Shown piece by piece: positions 55,128 to 64,000 of a stretch of DNA of 64,000 nucleotides (the stretch's first letter is position 1; each line of letters begins with the position of its first letter). The position numbers and the translations under genes are program-made. Under the pieces are notes generated by a model. That model was given only the letters and a program-made list of their open reading frames with translations, made no database searches and was not told the DNA's origin. Source of the DNA: Psococerastis gibbosa (Eukaryota; Arthropoda; Insecta; Psocodea; Psocidae); assembly GCA_963971405.1 (NCBI GenBank), contig OZ020487.1, positions 43,745,039-43,809,038 of the forward strand, in the 5' to 3' direction.

Positions 55128-55345
55128 CTAACCGAAATTAGAGAATATAAAAAAACTGGGCTTGACGGGATTCGAACCCACGATCTACGCCTAACCGGGG
55201 GGGGGTCGTCTTAACCGCTAGACCACAAGCCCCGACAAGAACAGTTGATGTATATCCTCTACTTATATTCCCGCCAAGCCCAGTTTTTCCATATCCTCTA
55301 ATTTCGGTTATTACGTGGAGGTTACCTCTTCAACCAATGTTAATT
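55128..55345. mobile_element. SINE family B, inverted pair
   Basis: A minus-strand copy (about 55128-55237) has a tRNA-like head with a perfect 7-bp acceptor stem (GGGCTTG / CAAGCCC), D-arm-like TGGTCTAGCGGTTAAGA and B box GGTTCGAATCC. A plus-strand partial copy follows at 55283-55345 with AAGCCCAGTTTTT and GAGGTTACCTCTTCAACCA. Confidence 0.75.
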
Positions 55346-55417
55346 TAGAGTCAGTGTTATATCGTATATACCATATAATACTGCAATATAATTCCTTAAA
55401 CCTTCCTCAGGTCTAGG

Positions 55418-55748
55418 CAGAGGCGTAAAGTTTGAGAATGTTGGTGGGGGCAAAACTAAGTAGACCTTATGACGTCATCAGGCAGGATTTAAGGAAAAAT
55501 TGAAAATATAAGAGCAAAATAGTAGGGGCTTAAGCATTTTAATAATTTTAAAGCATTGATTTGTTTGTTTGTAGATTTTACAAAGCTAATAAAGGAATGC
55601 TTATATTCATATTGCTGTAAAGGGGACCATGAAGTATGAACCACACGTCTTACAATGCTTGAGGCGGGGGGGGGGGGCAAAGAAAGCTCCCCAAAATGAG
55701 CTGGGGAGGGCAAGTTGGACCGTGCCCCCCCTCAACTTTACGCCCCTG
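55418..55748. mobile_element. hAT-type MITE with G tract, perfect duplication
   Basis: Ends CAGAGGCGTAAAGTTTGAG and inverted CTCAACTTTACGCCCCTG, flanked by GGTCTAGG on both sides. G11 and C tracts inside. Confidence 0.93.
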
Positions 55749-55945
55749 GGTCTAGGTACCTCACCGATCGTTTTTTTGCTAATCAATTTTAATAATTGTG
55801 GCCAATCTGTGTTAGAAAGAGGTACCTAAGTATCATGTATCAAAATTCCGCTTTTCCTGATATTTTTGACAGCTCAACGATTGATATTTCCTGAGAAATT
55901 TGATTTTTCCTCTCCGATTTTCTCTTAAACTATTAGGAAACTTAC

Positions 55946-55987
55946 CTCGCACAGCCTCTCCGAATCAGTAGGAGAATATTGAAAGAG
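55946..55987 (-). CDS. Possible 42-base exon
   Basis: Minus strand: strong acceptor (TTTGCTTTCTTTTAG), 42 open bases encoding LFQYSPTDSERLCE in phase 0, then donor GAG/GTAAGT. Both sites are close to consensus. Its phase does not join directly to 52912, so another exon would be needed between or it belongs elsewhere. Confidence 0.3.
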
Positions 55988-56229
55988 CTAAAAGAAAGCA
56001 AACTTGCGTGTTACCATAACCGTAATAAAAGCTGCGAATAAGCCAAAAAATAAGTGACAAGCGCCCAAAAATGTAAGGCCATACGCTGAAAATTATCTAA
56101 AAAATCATACGTTTCTAAGGCTTCTATACAGTAGATTTTCTGATAGATAATCTGCTACATAAATAGAATTTATGAAAAATGATGCCTAAAATTTATACGT
56201 AATATTTCAGCATAATCGTTAAACTACAC

Positions 56230-56400
56230 CAGGGGTTCCCAAACTTTTTTGTCCGTGAACCACTAGATTATTTTATGATTTCCATGGACCCCCATGGCTG
56301 TGATAGGGAAATCGTTAAATTATACCTCAGAACCAAGATCAAGTAGCTGTGCCTAATATTACGTGCTAATATTTGATTAAATTTTTAGAACTGGATTTTC
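56230..56400. mobile_element. hAT-type MITE, left part only
   Basis: Starts CAGGGGTTCCCAAAC and follows the 42058 copy until about 56400; the right end is missing. Confidence 0.7.
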
Positions 56401-56434
56401 TTCGTATCTCTCTGTAACCTACCTATAGGCTCGC

Positions 56435-56560
56435 ACCTGAACTTGGATAAGTAACGCACACACCTGCTACTTTGTTTCAATTGATAGCATGGCTCAGCTT
56501 GTCCATTATTGCATGCAGCCGGTGTGGGTTGACATCGAGGACGCAAATGGCCAAATTCAT
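56435..56560 (+). repeat. Interspersed repeat family C
   Basis: CTCAGCTTGTCCATTATTGC and GTGTGGGTTGACATCGAGG. Confidence 0.6.
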
Positions 56561-57414
56561 CTCGATACATGTACAAAATCCAAGTTACTCTAGTTTGTAC
56601 TTCTACTGCAGTTTTGTAATTACTGATTACTGATCCTTGCACCGTGTTTACCTTAACCATTGCTTTACCGTTACTTTACAGTAAGCGAGAATTATACAAT
56701 ATAATATACAGTATATTTTAGAGGCCCTTGAAAAGCTAACTATAATTTCCAAATCTCGTCCGCAGACTTGCTTCGCACTGAAGGTGAATTATAACAGGAC
56801 CCCTTCTTTCATAACCAGAAGCACTGCAGAAACAACAACTTACGGTCTGAGATTCCCCCGTATTTGGTCCGTAAAATGAATACGCTACAGTGTTTAGTGG
56901 CTGCCCATGACATGGTCTTCTTATAAACTTACCTTCGGTGCAGAAAAAAGGAATGCCCCCGTGCTTTTATTATTAGTTAATGTACAATCAACATCAATTG
57001 TTATTGATTAATGACTCTTGTTACAAAAAATTAAAATGTTATTCTAATTTCTGAATTTTAGTGTTCTAGAGGAGAGGTACGACACTTAAGACCATGCCAA
57101 GGGCAATCACTACGCAATGTAGCGGATTCTATTTACAGACCGTGCGATTCAAGCCTTAAGTTGACCGTACTGTAGTGATTTTTGGTAATCCGAAATGTGG
57201 TTACGTTATATAAAGGTTTAAAGGTTGACCTTCTAAAGGTCAACAGAATATGGTATGCAGCCTTAAACAAGACTACAACAAAAAAAATGACGTCATCATC
57301 CAGAAATCAGGTTGAGTTAGTATAGGGAGCCAATCAGGTGCGAGGAACACTCCTCCTCCACCCCCCACCACCAGCTTGGTATAAATATCAGTGCACATCC
57401 CATTGCCCAAACAG
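56561..57414. other. No firm gene; inverted repeat at 56770-56960
   Basis: GCACTGAAGGTGAATTATAA near 56788 is mirrored by a diverged copy near 56918-56940. The minus-strand donor at 56932 (GAAG then GTAAGT) lies in the second arm, so the possible exon ending at 56933 is doubtful. Confidence 0.3.
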
Positions 57415-57768
57415 TTACCGCTGAGCCTCCGTGATACAATCTTAGAAGTCTACACAGTTCCGCTGTAGATGTCGACCGCAGATGTTGACGAAACGTTTGG
57501 AAATACACTTTCAGAACGATCACGACCTGTCATCTTGGATTCTACTGCTTCGTCAGGAATACAAAAACCTTGTTAAAACATGTGTGCCCAAGTTTCACAA
57601 TAACTTTTTCGTAAATTAAAAACATACTGTAAGCTAAATATAGAGATATCCTTGAAAACCTTCTAATTCTTAATAAAAATAATAATAATATTAGATGTAA
57701 GGGGTGGTCCGCAGCGACTCATTGTCGGCCTGAATGGTCTGCAGACCGCCACTGGTTGGGAACCACTG
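57415..57768. repeat. Family G copy followed by hAT MITE remnant
   Basis: 57415-57560: GATGTTGACGAAACGTTTGG and TTGGATTCTACTGCTTC. 57570-57768 matches the right half of the 937 MITE and ends GGTTGGGAACCACTG. Confidence 0.6.
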
Positions 57769-58121
57769 CTCTAAACCAACCGTTAAATAGCATATGAAAA
57801 TATATTATAAAATTGTCCAAAAGTAACCAAACAAAATCTTGACTTTTATAATTATAAATATTTTAATTTTAGAAGAATCGAGGACACGATAGTTTAACTA
57901 ATCATACATAAAGATTAGTCTATCAACGATTTTAATAAAATATGAAGCTTTACAAAATGTTGAGAAATAACAAAATTTAACATTTTTATATTTTATACCA
58001 CATAATACAGTATTAATCTAGTCAGCTTTCTTACTAGTAGTTTAGGCCTATGCTAATGAGTTTTGTGGTAAGAATCAGCATAAAATATAAAACATTCACA
58101 ATATTTACAATTCAAAATAAA
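57769..58121. other. No recognisable feature
   Basis: AT-rich; nothing supported. Confidence 0.4.
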
Positions 58122-58334
58122 TCAATAAATAATGACGTTTTGTTCTATTATTAAGCTAATCTAGCGGAGTTAGGGCTATAAAGCCCTATCTTACACTCAA
58201 CTAGGAAAGCTCAGGACCGCCTGCTTTACATGCCCTCCGAAGCATGGCCAGAAAATGTAGCTAGCGTAGGACTCGAACCAACAACCTTTCGGGTGAAAGT
58301 CAGAGTCCGTTCCACGACTCTACATGTCCTGACT
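58122..58334 (-). mobile_element. tRNA-derived SINE, family A
   Basis: Full minus-strand copy, tail to tRNA head (CTACATGTCCTGACTC in plus). Confidence 0.82.
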
Positions 58335-58429
58335 CATTAGAGGATCACCACAAAATCTGTTAGCTGTTATTACTTTGTATTTAATTTACTACGTAAGTTA
58401 TTACAGATTTGTTCTATTCAAGACTGTCT

Positions 58430-58890
58430 CAAGAAATGTAATATTAAGATTTTCAATTTTTGGTGTTGTTTTGGTGGCCATTTTTCCATATAAATTATAT
58501 GTAGGTATTACCTGTATACTCATATACTTTTATATTTTATTTTTATAATCATAACGCAACGCCCTTTGGGGCTTACGCGTTGTTTGTATATAGATATGTA
58601 GGTACTCTTATACTATAATAGGGTATTATTAATTTTTGGTTTTGTAATTTTTCCATGGTAGGTAGGTATATTCTATATATTTTACGTGAAATTTTAGCGA
58701 TCGATCATTTTTATGAAAAAGATACGGTTATAAAAATTAAAAGTACCGTATTATATAATGCATAAAATAGTCTTCCACAACTTAAATGAGCCTAATCTTT
58801 AATATCTTGCTTTGATAAATAAACAAATATGAAGAAGTCTGTAAAAGCAACGGATTTGGGGGGTACCTATTTCCTACAGGACGCACATCC
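58430..58890. mobile_element. TTAA-type MITE, partly decayed
   Basis: The right end CCTACAGGACGCACATCC is followed by TTAA; internal GTCTTCCACAACTTAAATGA matches 62251-62685. The left end is poorly defined. Confidence 0.55.
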
Positions 58891-59057
58891 TTAATGGAAA
58901 AATCATTGCGTCCCAACTTAAAAATGTCTTATAGCATATGTATCAGTGTCTAGAGCATGGATACAACTAAATTTTTAATTACTTGCGTAGTAAATACAAT
59001 AAAAAATAAAAACTGACTGTGTTTCGGGGTGTCAGAAACCATTCAAATATTTTTAAG

Positions 59058-59375
59058 TCAATTATTATTTTTCCCTGTGTTTTTATTCTGACTGAATGTT
59101 AAAGGCTTGCAAGAATTGCGACTGCGTCTTTTCAACTTCGAGTTGCGGCCCTTTTGCAATGGATGTACGAGCTGATCTTTGACATTTTGAAAGGAAAAGC
59201 GTGGTTTTGCAAGTTTTGGAAGCCGCAATGATTCAGTGTTTCGATTGCAGGGAATAACAGGCCAGTCACAAACATAATCATCATAATCATCACCATGATC
59301 ATGCTCCGATACTGCCAACATTCTGCAAAGCTCCCCCAAAGTCGCCCAAGCATACAGCAATATCCCATGGACACT
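59058..59375 (-). CDS. Last-exon-like open frame, partial
   Basis: An open minus-strand frame of about 105 codons ends at 59058. After a likely splice acceptor (TTTGCAG at 59325 or GGCAG just below it) the product is polar: SEHDHGDDYDDYVCDWPVIP, CNRNTESLRLPKLAKPRF, then basic (KLKRRSRNS) to NKNTGKNNN. It looks like a cytoplasmic or disordered tail rather than a transposon. It lies downstream of the EGF-ligand exons on the same strand and could be that gene's C-terminal exon or a separate gene. The family is not recognised. Confidence 0.4.
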   Translation of the reverse strand, partial: SVHGILLYAWATLGELCRMLAVSEHDHGDDYDDYVCDWPVIPCNRNTESLRLPKLAKPRFSFQNVKDQLVHPLQKGRNSKLKRRSRNSCKPLTFSQNKNTGKNNN

Positions 59376-59469
59376 TCAAAATTTAGTAGAAGTTGACTAG
59401 AGCTTTGGGGAAAATTTTGTAGAGAAATAGGCTACTCTGTTGCTGATTCACATATCGCTACTTCGGAAG

Positions 59470-59592
59470 AAAAACGACACAACTCAAAAATTGACGATTT
59501 CGACGCTAAAATATTTTTATAAAAATCTGTTTACGTTCATGTAATGTGTATATTTTCTGCGCGAGGGCAGTTGTGTCGTTTTCTATTTAGCG
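59470..59592. mobile_element. Small inverted-repeat MITE
   Basis: GAAAAACGACACAACT near 59468 is mirrored by AGTTGTGTCGTTTTC near 59570. Confidence 0.6.
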
Positions 59593-59919
59593 GGAACCGT
59601 CAGGTAGCCTAATTATTTATTAAAAAAGAACGAGAAAGTGTTATAATACTCAACATGAAATTTGGTTCTCATGAAGCGTGAGGGACGATTCTTTAACACT
59701 AAGGGTTCTCGTTGGGAGTTGATAACATTTAATATAAGTATGTACTCGTACGTATGTAAGTATGTAGATGTAGATACCTATCGTGTAACAAATAAAAATA
59801 ATGAAACAATTTTGCACTAATCCACTAATGAAATTTTTATTGTGACTGCTGTTTCAGTCGTGGACACCATTATCTGACTAGTACCTACAAGTATACAGTA
59901 AATAAACAACTGGTATTAA
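59593..59919. other. No recognisable feature
   Basis: Nothing supported. Confidence 0.4.
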
Positions 59920-60509
59920 GAGGATAAGCTACTTAGAAAATTGACAATCCAAAATTAAATAACTTAATTTTTTATTTCATTAACTCAGCAAGTTATTAAA
60001 AATTTGAATCATTTAAGTTGTAGAGAACTACTTGAGTCGTCTAGTCGCCAATGTAATTTTTGATCCATTTTTCAAAAACCACAAAACCTATAAATACAGT
60101 AAAAATAATATACTGTATTAAACTAAACTGATAGTTCAGTAACTATATTGCCAGTTTAGTTTAATACAGAATATGATTTTTACTGTATTTACAGGTTTTG
60201 CGGTTTCTGAAAAATTGGTCAAAAATTACATTGGCGACTTTGATACTAGACGACTCACTTTGTGCGTCATGTAATCGGCTATTTTTACTTTTCGGTGTTG
60301 TAGTTTTTAAGAAAATTATATTTTACGCAAAATTTTAGTCCCCAAAGAACTAAGGGAGCAACAATGCAATATTTCCTAGTATATGATGCATGTAATACAC
60401 CTTAAATCAGCCAAATCTTTAATAACTTGCTGAGTTAATTAAATAAAAAATAAAAATTCAGTAAAAACAACAAATTTTGGGGTGCTAAATTTCTACGTAG
60501 CATGTCCAC
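59920..60509. mobile_element. TTAA-type MITE with nested palindrome
   Basis: Flanked by TTAA at 59916-59919 and 60510-60513. Ends GAGGATAAGCTACTTAGAAA and inverted CTACGTAGCATGTCC. A second palindrome (CAGTTTAGTTTAATACAG-type arms) fills about 60060-60225. Confidence 0.75.
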
Positions 60510-60605
60510 TTAATATAGGTGGAAGGAGAAAGTGTGAGGCATGTTAGGTACTAGGTCTAGCCTAGACCGTCCAGGTCTAAGTCCTCTCCTAATTCAATTT
60601 TTTTT

Positions 60606-60800
60606 AAAAGGTTAAATCGCGTACATACAATTTAATGAATATATCCGATTAACCTCTTTAATCGCCTCACTAAGTCACCTAATAGGTAGGTACTTGAGTA
60701 CGTAGCGCGGTATCTACACATTATGTGTTTCAGCACAGCTTATACGACCGCAAGGTGTGTAGATACTCGAACAAGTACAAGCACGCTTGCCACCGGACTT
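60606..60800. repeat. Dispersed repeat family F
   Basis: Second copy of the 12895-13090 repeat, with small insertions. Confidence 0.6.
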
Positions 60801-61065
60801 TCTTTAAATTAGTTTTGGAATAAAATATATATACAATATAACCTAGGTATATAGGTATACAAAATTTTAATGAATTTATTCCTATTCCTAATCCTAGACC
60901 TAGTGTCTAACAAGCCCCGCCCATTCCCCTTCCACACATATTAATAGTTGTCTATTTACTGTATACTTGTAGGAATAAGTCTGAATCTAATGATGGTGTC
61001 GACTACCAAAACAGTTGTCGCAATATAAATTACAATATAAATTAGTGGAATTATTAAAGAAATAC
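60801..61065. other. No recognisable feature
   Basis: AT-rich. Confidence 0.4.
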
Positions 61066-61194
61066 ATAAATATTGACTTTTTGTTCTATTACTAAGCCAA
61101 CCTAGCGGAGTTAGGGCTATAAAGCCCTCTCTTACACTCAACTAGGAAGACTCGAGACCGCCTGCTTTACATGCTTTCCGAAGCATGGCCAGAA
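61066..61194 (-). mobile_element. tRNA-derived SINE family A, head missing
   Basis: Tail and body only; stops at GAAGCATGGCCAGAAA, so the tRNA head was not copied. It lies just past an open frame of the EGF-ligand gene. Confidence 0.75.
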
Positions 61195-61195
61195 A

Positions 61196-61453
61196 TTAGT
61201 GCAAAGTCTTTTTATTTTTAATGTAGGGGCCTATCACTTCCACAAAGTCACTGGAGAAACTCTTACGTCGTGTTAAAAATTTGTTACTCGCTCTCTTGGA
61301 GCCGTCAAGTTTTGCTAATTTTTGAAGTGTCCATACACCAAGGAAATTAAATGAAAATATGAGAAATGCCTCAACCAAAACGTCCAGCACCATAATAAAG
61401 GCAATTTAATGAAGTAATACTGCTTAAAAAAAAAGGCATGACAGAGCATTCCG
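61196..61453 (-). CDS. Coding-like sequence after the EGF domain, frame uncertain
   Basis: Minus strand 61376-61199 is open: MVLDVLVEAFLIFSFNFLGV, then WTLQKLAKLDG and a basic tail SKRASNKFLTRRKS, in the same frame as the EGF domain but separated by stops. It resembles a membrane segment plus cytoplasmic start of a Spitz-like precursor. A donor-like GTAAGA lies near 61266. It could be real coding sequence after an error or a 3' UTR. Confidence 0.35.
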
Positions 61454-63035
61454 CTAGCAATAGTACGACGAGTACCCGACATTGAACCCACAAAATATGG
61501 GGGATATACCTCGGAATACGTCTTTCTGCTCGCATCTCGCTCCTTTGAACCCTTCCGCACATCTGAAAAATAATAATACACTTTTAGTTGCGTTGCTAAG
61601 TTGCTGAGAGAGCAACGTAGAAACCAAGATATAGGCATGAAAACTTTAAACCCGTGAGGGACAGGGGAAGCTGAGGAGAGAAAAGAGGCTGAAATGCAGC
61701 CCGATCAAGCAAAAAAACAACAACCCAGCAAATAAAAAAAACGTTTAATTTCCCGCCAATTTCAAAACTTGGTTTGGAAATTGTTTTCAACTTTTAATTT
61801 GTTGTTATTTTTATTTAAAAAAAAAATTCGTTTGTTGTGCCCCACCTCCAAGCGCCCATGGGTTAATTAATCCGGCACTGCTACAGACGCCTCCCTTAAC
61901 TTCCAGTGCACTCACTAGTTTAAATGAGCCTTTAAGCTGAATGGGCAAAAAAATGGACACCTGGATTGTCAAAACAGTAGGCACTAATTGTTGGGGCGAT
62001 TAAAGATGGCTGCCGTTGTTGATTGACGAATCTACCCATTAACAATGTCAAACCACCCTTCTCGTTTGGTTAAAACCGTCATGCAACCAACATCCGGTTC
62101 TTCTAATAGTTTTTAATTTTTTTTAGTGATTCCTTTTCTGTCTACTGTGGAATTTTGAGTTCATTGCTCTGTCTCGCTCAGAGATATGACATTCTCTCCA
62201 GTAATGAAATTGAATGCAGTACAGAGTACTTTAATCAGACATTTTTTTAATAGTGTAGGAAATCGCCAGCCCAAAATTTTATTTTATTTTATTAGGTTAT
62301 TAAAATAGTTTATTTAAGTTGTAGAAGACTACTTTATGCATCATATAATAAGATTTAATTAATTTTTGGCATTGTAGATTTTTCATCGGATCTATTTTAC
62401 GTGAAATTTTATTCCTCAATCTCTGTTATGAAAAATCTACAGTACCAAATATTAAAAATACCCTAGTATATTATGCATGACGTAGTCTTCTATAACTTAA
62501 ATGAGCCAAAATTTTAATATCTTGCTTTAAATAAATAAATAAATAAATAAATAAACGTTTATTTGCAAACAGACAAAGTCCAATAATATGCAAATTAATT
62601 TTTGTTAATTAAATAAAAAATAAGAAGTCTGTAAAAACACATCAGCTTTTGGGGTTCCTACCTAATTCCTATGGGTCGTACACTGTTAACTAGCATGTAC
62701 AATATATACGGTTTTCGACGCCGTCATAAAATAGAAAAATACACATAGAGCAGTCTTTTTTTTAACGATTATTTGGGTTTTACTAATTCTAGTTACAAAA
62801 AGTTGTTAAAACTGTTACACCTTATCAACGTTTGGAGACTTGCCCACCTCGAAGAGAAGATGCAAATGTATTTTCTATTTTCGGTTATAAGTAACAGACT
62901 ACGAAGATACTTACTCACACATGTGCTCTTGAATATCGGAGAAAAATTTGCACTTTCCCTTGTTTAGACAGAATGCTTCTACCTTGCATTTTTCCGCAGT
63001 TAACGGCCAACCTGAGTCGGGAGTAGCTGGTACCG
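61454..63035 (-). CDS. EGF-domain protein, EGFR ligand type (Spitz/Vein/neuregulin class), partial
   Basis: Exon 63035-62915 has a strong acceptor (TTCCTCTTCAG) and donor GTAAGT; exon 61562-61454 has acceptor TTTTTCAG. Joined in phase 2 they encode a full EGF domain: C-KVEAF-C-LNKGK-C-KFFSDIQEHM-C-E-C-AEGFKGAR-C, then EQKD. Cysteine spacing and the CLNxG, CEC and GFxGxRCEQK features match secreted EGFR activators, and the intron sits between cysteines 4 and 5 as in neuregulin and TGF-alpha genes. Such ligands bind the EGF receptor outside the cell. The upstream exon (must end in phase 1) is beyond the window. In the sequence as given the frame stops at 61454 after 25 more residues, which would suit a short Vein-like C-terminus. 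But the next frame reads RRTIASGMLC, like the Spitz membrane entry, and a hydrophobic frame follows to about 61330, so a frameshift or base error is possible. Confidence 0.8.
61745..61880. mobile_element. hAT MITE fragment (13354 family), intronic
   Basis: Shares ACGTTTAATTTCCCGCCAAT and ends CATGGGTTAATTAATCCGGC-ACTG as at 13604; the left end is missing. Confidence 0.7.
62251..62685. mobile_element. TTAA-type MITE in the EGF-ligand intron
   Basis: Flanked by TTAA at 62247-62250 and 62686-62689. Arms share GTTGTAGAAGACTACTTTAT and mirrored text; (AAAT)n at 62525-62555. Confidence 0.75.
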
Positions 63036-63599
63036 CTGAAGAGGAAAAAAATTTTATTATACTAAAAACACAGCTTTAATTTACAGTATATATACACAAT
63101 ATTTGACGGCATAACCATCAACCAATGCATGGGCAGTGCCGTGCAGTATTCCTGGCCGAGACTTTCAAGCGATGGTGGGAACCACACTTAATATGCTCAC
63201 TTTACTTGTTGAAAATCGGTGATTTTTTCATAACATAGTAGCTTAGCTCTCTCCTCCATAGGGGTGCTTAAATATAGTCTAATATTGTCAGAGAAATAGT
63301 TATGAAATAAGCACTGCTGTCTACAAGACCATAGGATAGACATCTTATCGGGGGGGGGGGGGGGGGGAAGGGGTCATGGGCGGATCTAGCCCATACACGT
63401 ATTCTGTGTACAGTTTTTAATGTAGTTTCAGATGACCTAACAAAACCGAAGAAAAACAAGCAAAGTTCTGCACAAATGGCGTGGGCCTGCATAGGAGAAA
63501 CGCAGAAGATTTTATTGTAAGTGTGAAGACAAAATTGAAGTAGTCGAAGAGCATCAACACTTTGGTCTGAAAATTGACAGTTGAATGACGTGGGAAAAC
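63036..63599. other. Upstream intron of the EGF-ligand gene; repeat pieces
   Basis: 63140-63180 recurs at 49785. A G18 run at 63350-63367 precedes ATGGGCGGATCTAGCCC, a half hAT MITE. No exon found. Confidence 0.4.
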
Positions 63600-63985
63600 C
63601 AACAGCCTTATCATGTTGAATCGATGAGAGCAGAGCATGCATCAAACTGCGGCAAACTTGATAGTGTGCACAGCGTTGGCAGGGGAACATGGTGGGACAT
63701 GATAACGCGTTGAGACTGTACCAGTCAGTCTACGTGCGTGTCGAGTCTTGGCCACCTCCGATTTAATCGTGTGACTTTACCATGTTGCCCAAGTGGTTCA
63801 GAATCCACTATAATCAGTAGGTCCACCCTGTCAGTCAACTCCCCTTTCCCCCGAGCAGAAAGAGTCTCCCTTAGGGTGCCTTCAGTTAACAAACAGACTC
63901 ACTCCCCCCCCCCCTCAAGCTGACGGGGTTGATTGAAAAGCAGAAATGCTGAAAGAAGGCGTTCGAAACAACAACACGTGGGAAA
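63600..63985 (+). repeat. Retroposon family D, near-complete
   Basis: From ACAGCCTTATCATGTTGAAT to the 3' part AAGCAGAAATGCTGAAAG; C13 run near 63906. Runs nearly to the window end. Confidence 0.7.
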
Positions 63986-64000
63986 ACCACATTGAAAGTT

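Noticed and set aside
55158-55232. Functional tRNA gene on the minus strand (clean acceptor stem, A and B boxes)
   Set aside because: The anticodon region is abnormal with a C run, and the same head recurs at 22850, 23440 and 53850, so it is a SINE head.
56933-56971. 39-base exon upstream of the 52793-52912 exon, giving FFCTED before WFPSG
   Set aside because: The phase fits, but the acceptor is poor and the site lies in one arm of an inverted repeat whose other arm repeats the donor-like text.

Overview
The window is eukaryotic nuclear DNA, most likely from an arthropod and probably an insect. The best evidence is a complete three-exon TRAPPC3/Bet3 gene whose protein is insect-like, including a one-residue gap relative to vertebrates. 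Spliceosomal introns, an AT-rich background and abundant LINE, SINE and MITE insertions agree with this. No virus-like or LTR element, CRISPR array or bacterial-style operon was recognised. Species was not determined.

Genes are sparse. The firm ones are a divergent pair: a six-finger C2H2 zinc-finger protein on the minus strand (41281-41922) and TRAPPC3 on the plus strand (43644-45728). At the right end, minus-strand exons at 62915-63035 and 61454-61562 join in phase to make one EGF domain of the EGFR-ligand type (Spitz/Vein/neuregulin class), with frame trouble after the domain. Two further minus-strand exons at 52793-52912 and 52019-52116 join in phase into the C-terminus of a protein I do not recognise. 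Weaker candidates are a membrane-segment exon (18619-18747) that fits in phase with one at 29011-29060, a last-exon-like open frame (59058-59375) and a short exon (55946-55987).

The rest is mostly repeats. From left to right: 0-13 kb holds repeat families, foldback MITEs and CR1-like LINE ends; 13-16.3 kb holds hAT MITEs and a nine-copy 167-bp satellite made from a LINE fragment; 17-28 kb holds LINE 3' ends and tRNA-derived SINEs; 30-39 kb holds two Jockey/I-type LINE insertions with target-site duplications, hAT MITEs and a three-level nested insertion; 41-46 kb holds the gene pair; 46-58 kb holds SINEs, a pogo-like MITE, four hAT MITEs and the unidentified gene; 58-64 kb holds the EGF-ligand gene with TTAA-flanked MITEs in and beside it.

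The mobile elements are related to one another. The 3' half of the main tRNA-SINE matches the 3' end of a CR1-like LINE in the same window, the usual partnership in which a SINE borrows LINE machinery. Many MITEs are non-autonomous hAT elements with 8-bp target duplications, but no hAT transposase was seen. Almost all LINEs are short 3' fragments, so none looks able to move by itself.
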